A stretch of DNA of 6,904 bases from Archaeoglobus sp. (GTDB lineage: Archaea; Halobacteriota; Archaeoglobi; Archaeoglobales; Archaeoglobaceae): contig QNXS01000050.1 of NCBI GenBank assembly GCA_003978865.1, positions 1 through 6,904 of the forward strand, in the 5' to 3' direction. Position numbers and translations under genes: made by a program. Of the stretch, positions 4,955 to 6,904 are shown in pieces. The notes below the pieces were generated by a model. That model did not search any database, had not been told where the DNA came from, and was given only the letters and a program-made list of their open reading frames with translations. Position 1 is the first letter of the stretch, and every line of letters begins with the position of its first letter.

Positions 4955-6598
4955 ATGAGAAGCGACACCGTAAAAAAGGGAGCTGAAAGAACCGCTCACA
5001 GAGCTCTTCTGAAGGCTACTGGAGTAACGGATGAGGATATGGAAAAACCGTTCATAGGAATTGCAAACGCATACAACGATATAGTTCCGGGGCACATGAT
5101 ACTTGACAAACTTACAAAAGCTGTTAGAGAAGGTATATGTGCTGCTGGGGGCACACCTTTTGAGTTTGGTGTTATTGGAATATGTGATGGTATTGCCATG
5201 GGTCATGATGGAATGAAGTATGCTCTGGCTTCGAGGGAGCTAATAGCAGATACAATAGAGGCGATGGTCGAAGCCCACCGCTTCGACGGACTCGTGGTTG
5301 TTGGAGCTTGCGACAAGATAATTCCGGGAATGCTTATGGCCATGCTCAGGTTGAATATTCCATCAATAGCTGTTACTGGAGGACCTATGCTCGCGGAGAG
5401 AGTGGGTAATAGAGTGGTTACAATAAAGACAGCTTTTGAAGCTGCTGGAGAGTACAAAGCTAATAAGATAAGTAAACAAGAGTTGAAGCTCTACGAGGAT
5501 TACTGCGCTGCTTACTGTGGAAGCTGTCAAGGACTATATACGGCAAACTCCATGCAGCTTTTAACGGAAACTCTTGGGTTAAGCTTGCCCTACTGTTCTA
5601 CTTCCCCGTGCGGTTCTTCAAGAAAGTTGAGGTTAGCCAAAATTAGTGGAATGAGAGTAATGGAACTTGTAAGGGAGGAAATAAAGCCTTCAGATTTCAT
5701 AACCGAGGAGTCATTTAAGAATGCAATAACCATGGATATGTTAGTAGGCGGTTCTACCAACACAGTTCTTCATCTGCCAGCAATAGCTAAGGAAGCAGGA
5801 ATTAAATTGAGTCTAGACTTGTTTGATGATATAAGTAGGAAGACCCCACACATAGTTGCTATTGATCCAGCATCTGAGCTAACAATAGCCGATCTTGATG
5901 AAAGCGGAGGAGTGCCTATGCTCTTCAAAAAAGCGAAAGATTACTTCAGTAATGAAATGACAGTTAGCGGTAAGAGGATCTATGATATAGCGGAAGAAGC
6001 TTTTGTGAGGGGGAGGGATATAATAGCAGAACCGTCGAATCCCCTTCACAGGGAAGGCGGGATTGCTATTTTAAGAGGTAACTTGGCTGAGAAAGGTAGT
6101 GTTGTAAAGCAGGCAGCTGTTAGAGAAGATATGCTGAAGTTCGAAGGAAGTGCAAAAGTTTACGATTCTGAGCAGGAGGCTCTCAAAGCCATTCTCGGTG
6201 GTGAGGTTGAAGAGGGAGATGTCGTGGTTATAAGGTACATGGGTCCAAAAGGTGCTCCGGGAATGCCGGAAATGCTCCTTCCTACAGCTGCAATATCAGG
6301 TATGGGCATTAGTAGAGTTGCTCTTATAACTGATGGAAGATTTAGTGGAGCTACGAGAGGACCATGCATAGGACATGTTGCGCCAGAAGCAATGGTTGGG
6401 GGGACCATAGCTCTGGTAGAGGAAGGTGACATAATAAGCATAGACATACCAGCAAGAAAACTCGAGCTGAACGTGAGTAATGATGAGTTGAAGGACAGAA
6501 GAGAGAGGTGGAAACCAAAAAAGAGGGAGATTAAGGGATACCTGTCGAGATACGCAAAGCTCGTTAGCGGAGCAGACGAAGGAGCAGTTTTCATTTGA
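4955..6598 (+). CDS. ilvD: Dihydroxyacid dehydratase
   Basis: The enzyme dehydrates 2,3-dihydroxy-isovalerate and 2,3-dihydroxy-3-methylvalerate to the 2-keto acids that lead to valine, isoleucine, leucine and pantothenate. It carries an Fe-S cluster and Mg2+. From the ATG at 4955 it has 547 residues, beginning MRSDTVKKGAERTAHRALL, which is the usual family start; the frame stays open 63 bases further upstream, but that part overlaps the Cys-rich gene and is not conserved in type. Motifs: NAYNDIVPGH (38-47), CDGIAMGHDGM (77-87), GACDKIIPGM (117-126) with cluster Cys119 and Mg-binding Asp120/Lys121, YCGSCQGLYTANSM (187-200) with cluster Cys191, GGSTNT (265-270), GPKGAPGMPEM (430-440) and TDGRFSGATRGP (459-470) with the likely base Ser464. 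The first segment has VPGH, where [2Fe-2S] enzymes have a third Cys, so it resembles the E. coli-like [4Fe-4S] type. Cytosolic. No leader-peptide attenuator is seen. Confidence 0.97.
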   Translation: MRSDTVKKGAERTAHRALLKATGVTDEDMEKPFIGIANAYNDIVPGHMILDKLTKAVREGICAAGGTPFEFGVIGICDGIAMGHDGMKYALASRELIADTIEAMVEAHRFDGLVVVGACDKIIPGMLMAMLRLNIPSIAVTGGPMLAERVGNRVVTIKTAFEAAGEYKANKISKQELKLYEDYCAAYCGSCQGLYTANSMQLLTETLGLSLPYCSTSPCGSSRKLRLAKISGMRVMELVREEIKPSDFITEESFKNAITMDMLVGGSTNTVLHLPAIAKEAGIKLSLDLFDDISRKTPHIVAIDPASELTIADLDESGGVPMLFKKAKDYFSNEMTVSGKRIYDIAEEAFVRGRDIIAEPSNPLHREGGIAILRGNLAEKGSVVKQAAVREDMLKFEGSAKVYDSEQEALKAILGGEVEEGDVVVIRYMGPKGAPGMPEMLLPTAAISGMGISRVALITDGRFSGATRGPCIGHVAPEAMVGGTIALVEEGDIISIDIPARKLELNVSNDELKDRRERWKPKKREIKGYLSRYAKLVSGADEGAVFI

Positions 6599-6620
6599 AT
6601 TATTTTTGTTAATTATTTTT
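6599..6620 (+). terminator. T-run terminator behind ilvD
   Basis: Two T5 runs (6603-6607 and 6616-6620) in AT-rich sequence follow the ilvD stop within 22 bases. No hairpin is visible. This fits archaeal T-run termination. Confidence 0.5.
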
Positions 6621-6674
6621 GACTTATTATGAACAATTAGTTAAAGTTTAATTTAAAATTATATTTTTCTATAA

Positions 6675-6785
6675 TGGTTTAAATTGATAGGAGTAGTAAC
6701 TTTTAACGATGTAATAAAATACCTGTTAGATAAATATGAAAGACGGAATGTTAGATTTATATCAGCTCACATGAAAATGCTGTAA
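6675..6785 (+). pseudogene. Possible CBS-domain protein remnant
   Basis: A 36-codon open stretch without its own start reads KLIGVVTFNDVIKYLLDKYE and ends with a stop at 6783-6785. L-[IV]-G-[IV]-[VI]-T-x-x-D-[IVL]-[IL]-K-x-L is the typical closing strand and helix of a CBS domain, a nucleotide-binding regulatory module. A stop lies directly upstream (6672-6674), no ribosome binding site is present, and the next sequence in all frames is broken. It is therefore most likely a gene fragment. The motif is short, so the assignment is tentative. Confidence 0.35.
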
Positions 6786-6904
6786 ATTTATCAATGATGC
6801 ACAGTGGCGCTGGGATTGATTTCAATTAAAAATTGCATAAGATGCTTTTTCACTTTTTCTAAGTGCCAATGTTACTGTTAATCCTGATTATAAGTTCAAG
6901 TTTT
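6786..6904. other. AT-rich right end, nothing recognised
   Basis: Readings on both strands are interrupted by stops. One plus frame near the edge gives FSLFLSANVTVNPDYKFKF up to the window end, which might continue outside, but there is no start or ribosome binding site in view. Confidence 0.3.

Noticed and set aside
4799..5206. 135-codon minus-strand ORF covering the Cys-rich gene and the ilvD start
   Set aside because: It is antisense to ilvD and to the small gene, with no recognisable motifs and no good ribosome binding site.
6160..6594. 144-codon minus-strand ORF inside ilvD
   Set aside because: It is antisense to the conserved C-terminal domain of IlvD with no features of its own.
1..6904. 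CRISPR array or defence system
   Set aside because: No regularly spaced repeats and no Cas, toxin-antitoxin or restriction gene motifs were seen.

Overview
The window looks like chromosomal DNA of a euryarchaeon, most likely a member of the Archaeoglobales (Archaeoglobus, Ferroglobus or Geoglobus). This is inferred from the protein families and their style: a CetZ-type tubulin start, an archaeal Trm112-like zinc protein next to CTP synthase, and a fused NAD(P)HX repair enzyme. It also fits the Shine-Dalgarno sites of GGAGGTGA type, purine-rich BRE plus TATA promoter patterns, T-run terminators and a tRNA gene without encoded CCA. The species cannot be fixed from sequence reading alone.

Left part (1-1430): a CetZ/FtsZ-like gene leaves the window on the minus strand. 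It is divergent from an intact tRNA-Thr(CGT). From about 291 to 1340 lies decayed, accessory-looking DNA. It contains an unrecognised stop-riddled stretch, the wrecked C-terminal half of an IS6-family-like DDE transposase, and an exact 20-bp copy of the internal 3' half of the tRNA-Thr at 1213-1232. A minus-strand fragment resembling the N-terminus of PurE runs into that copy. The two tRNA-derived copies are direct repeats 963 bp apart, the layout of an old integration or rearrangement at a tRNA gene. A strong AT-rich promoter follows.

Core part (1431-6598): four well-preserved metabolic or housekeeping genes. nnr (+) repairs hydrated NAD(P)H. It converges on pyrG (-), CTP synthase, which is the second gene of a tight two-gene operon behind a 65-residue Trm112-like zinc protein. 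A 62-bp divergent promoter region separates this operon from a 38-codon Cys-rich gene (+) and ilvD (+), dihydroxyacid dehydratase of branched-chain amino acid and pantothenate precursor synthesis. Nothing suggests that nnr, pyrG and ilvD form one pathway; they are neighbours in a typical compact archaeal arrangement.

Right part (6599-6904): AT-rich DNA with T-run termination signals and a short open stretch resembling the end of a CBS domain, probably a gene remnant. No complete new defence or mobile system is visible. The most unusual items are the tRNA-derived repeat with its neighbouring gene debris, the Cys-rich 38-residue protein, and the in-frame 14-codon ORF just ahead of nnr.
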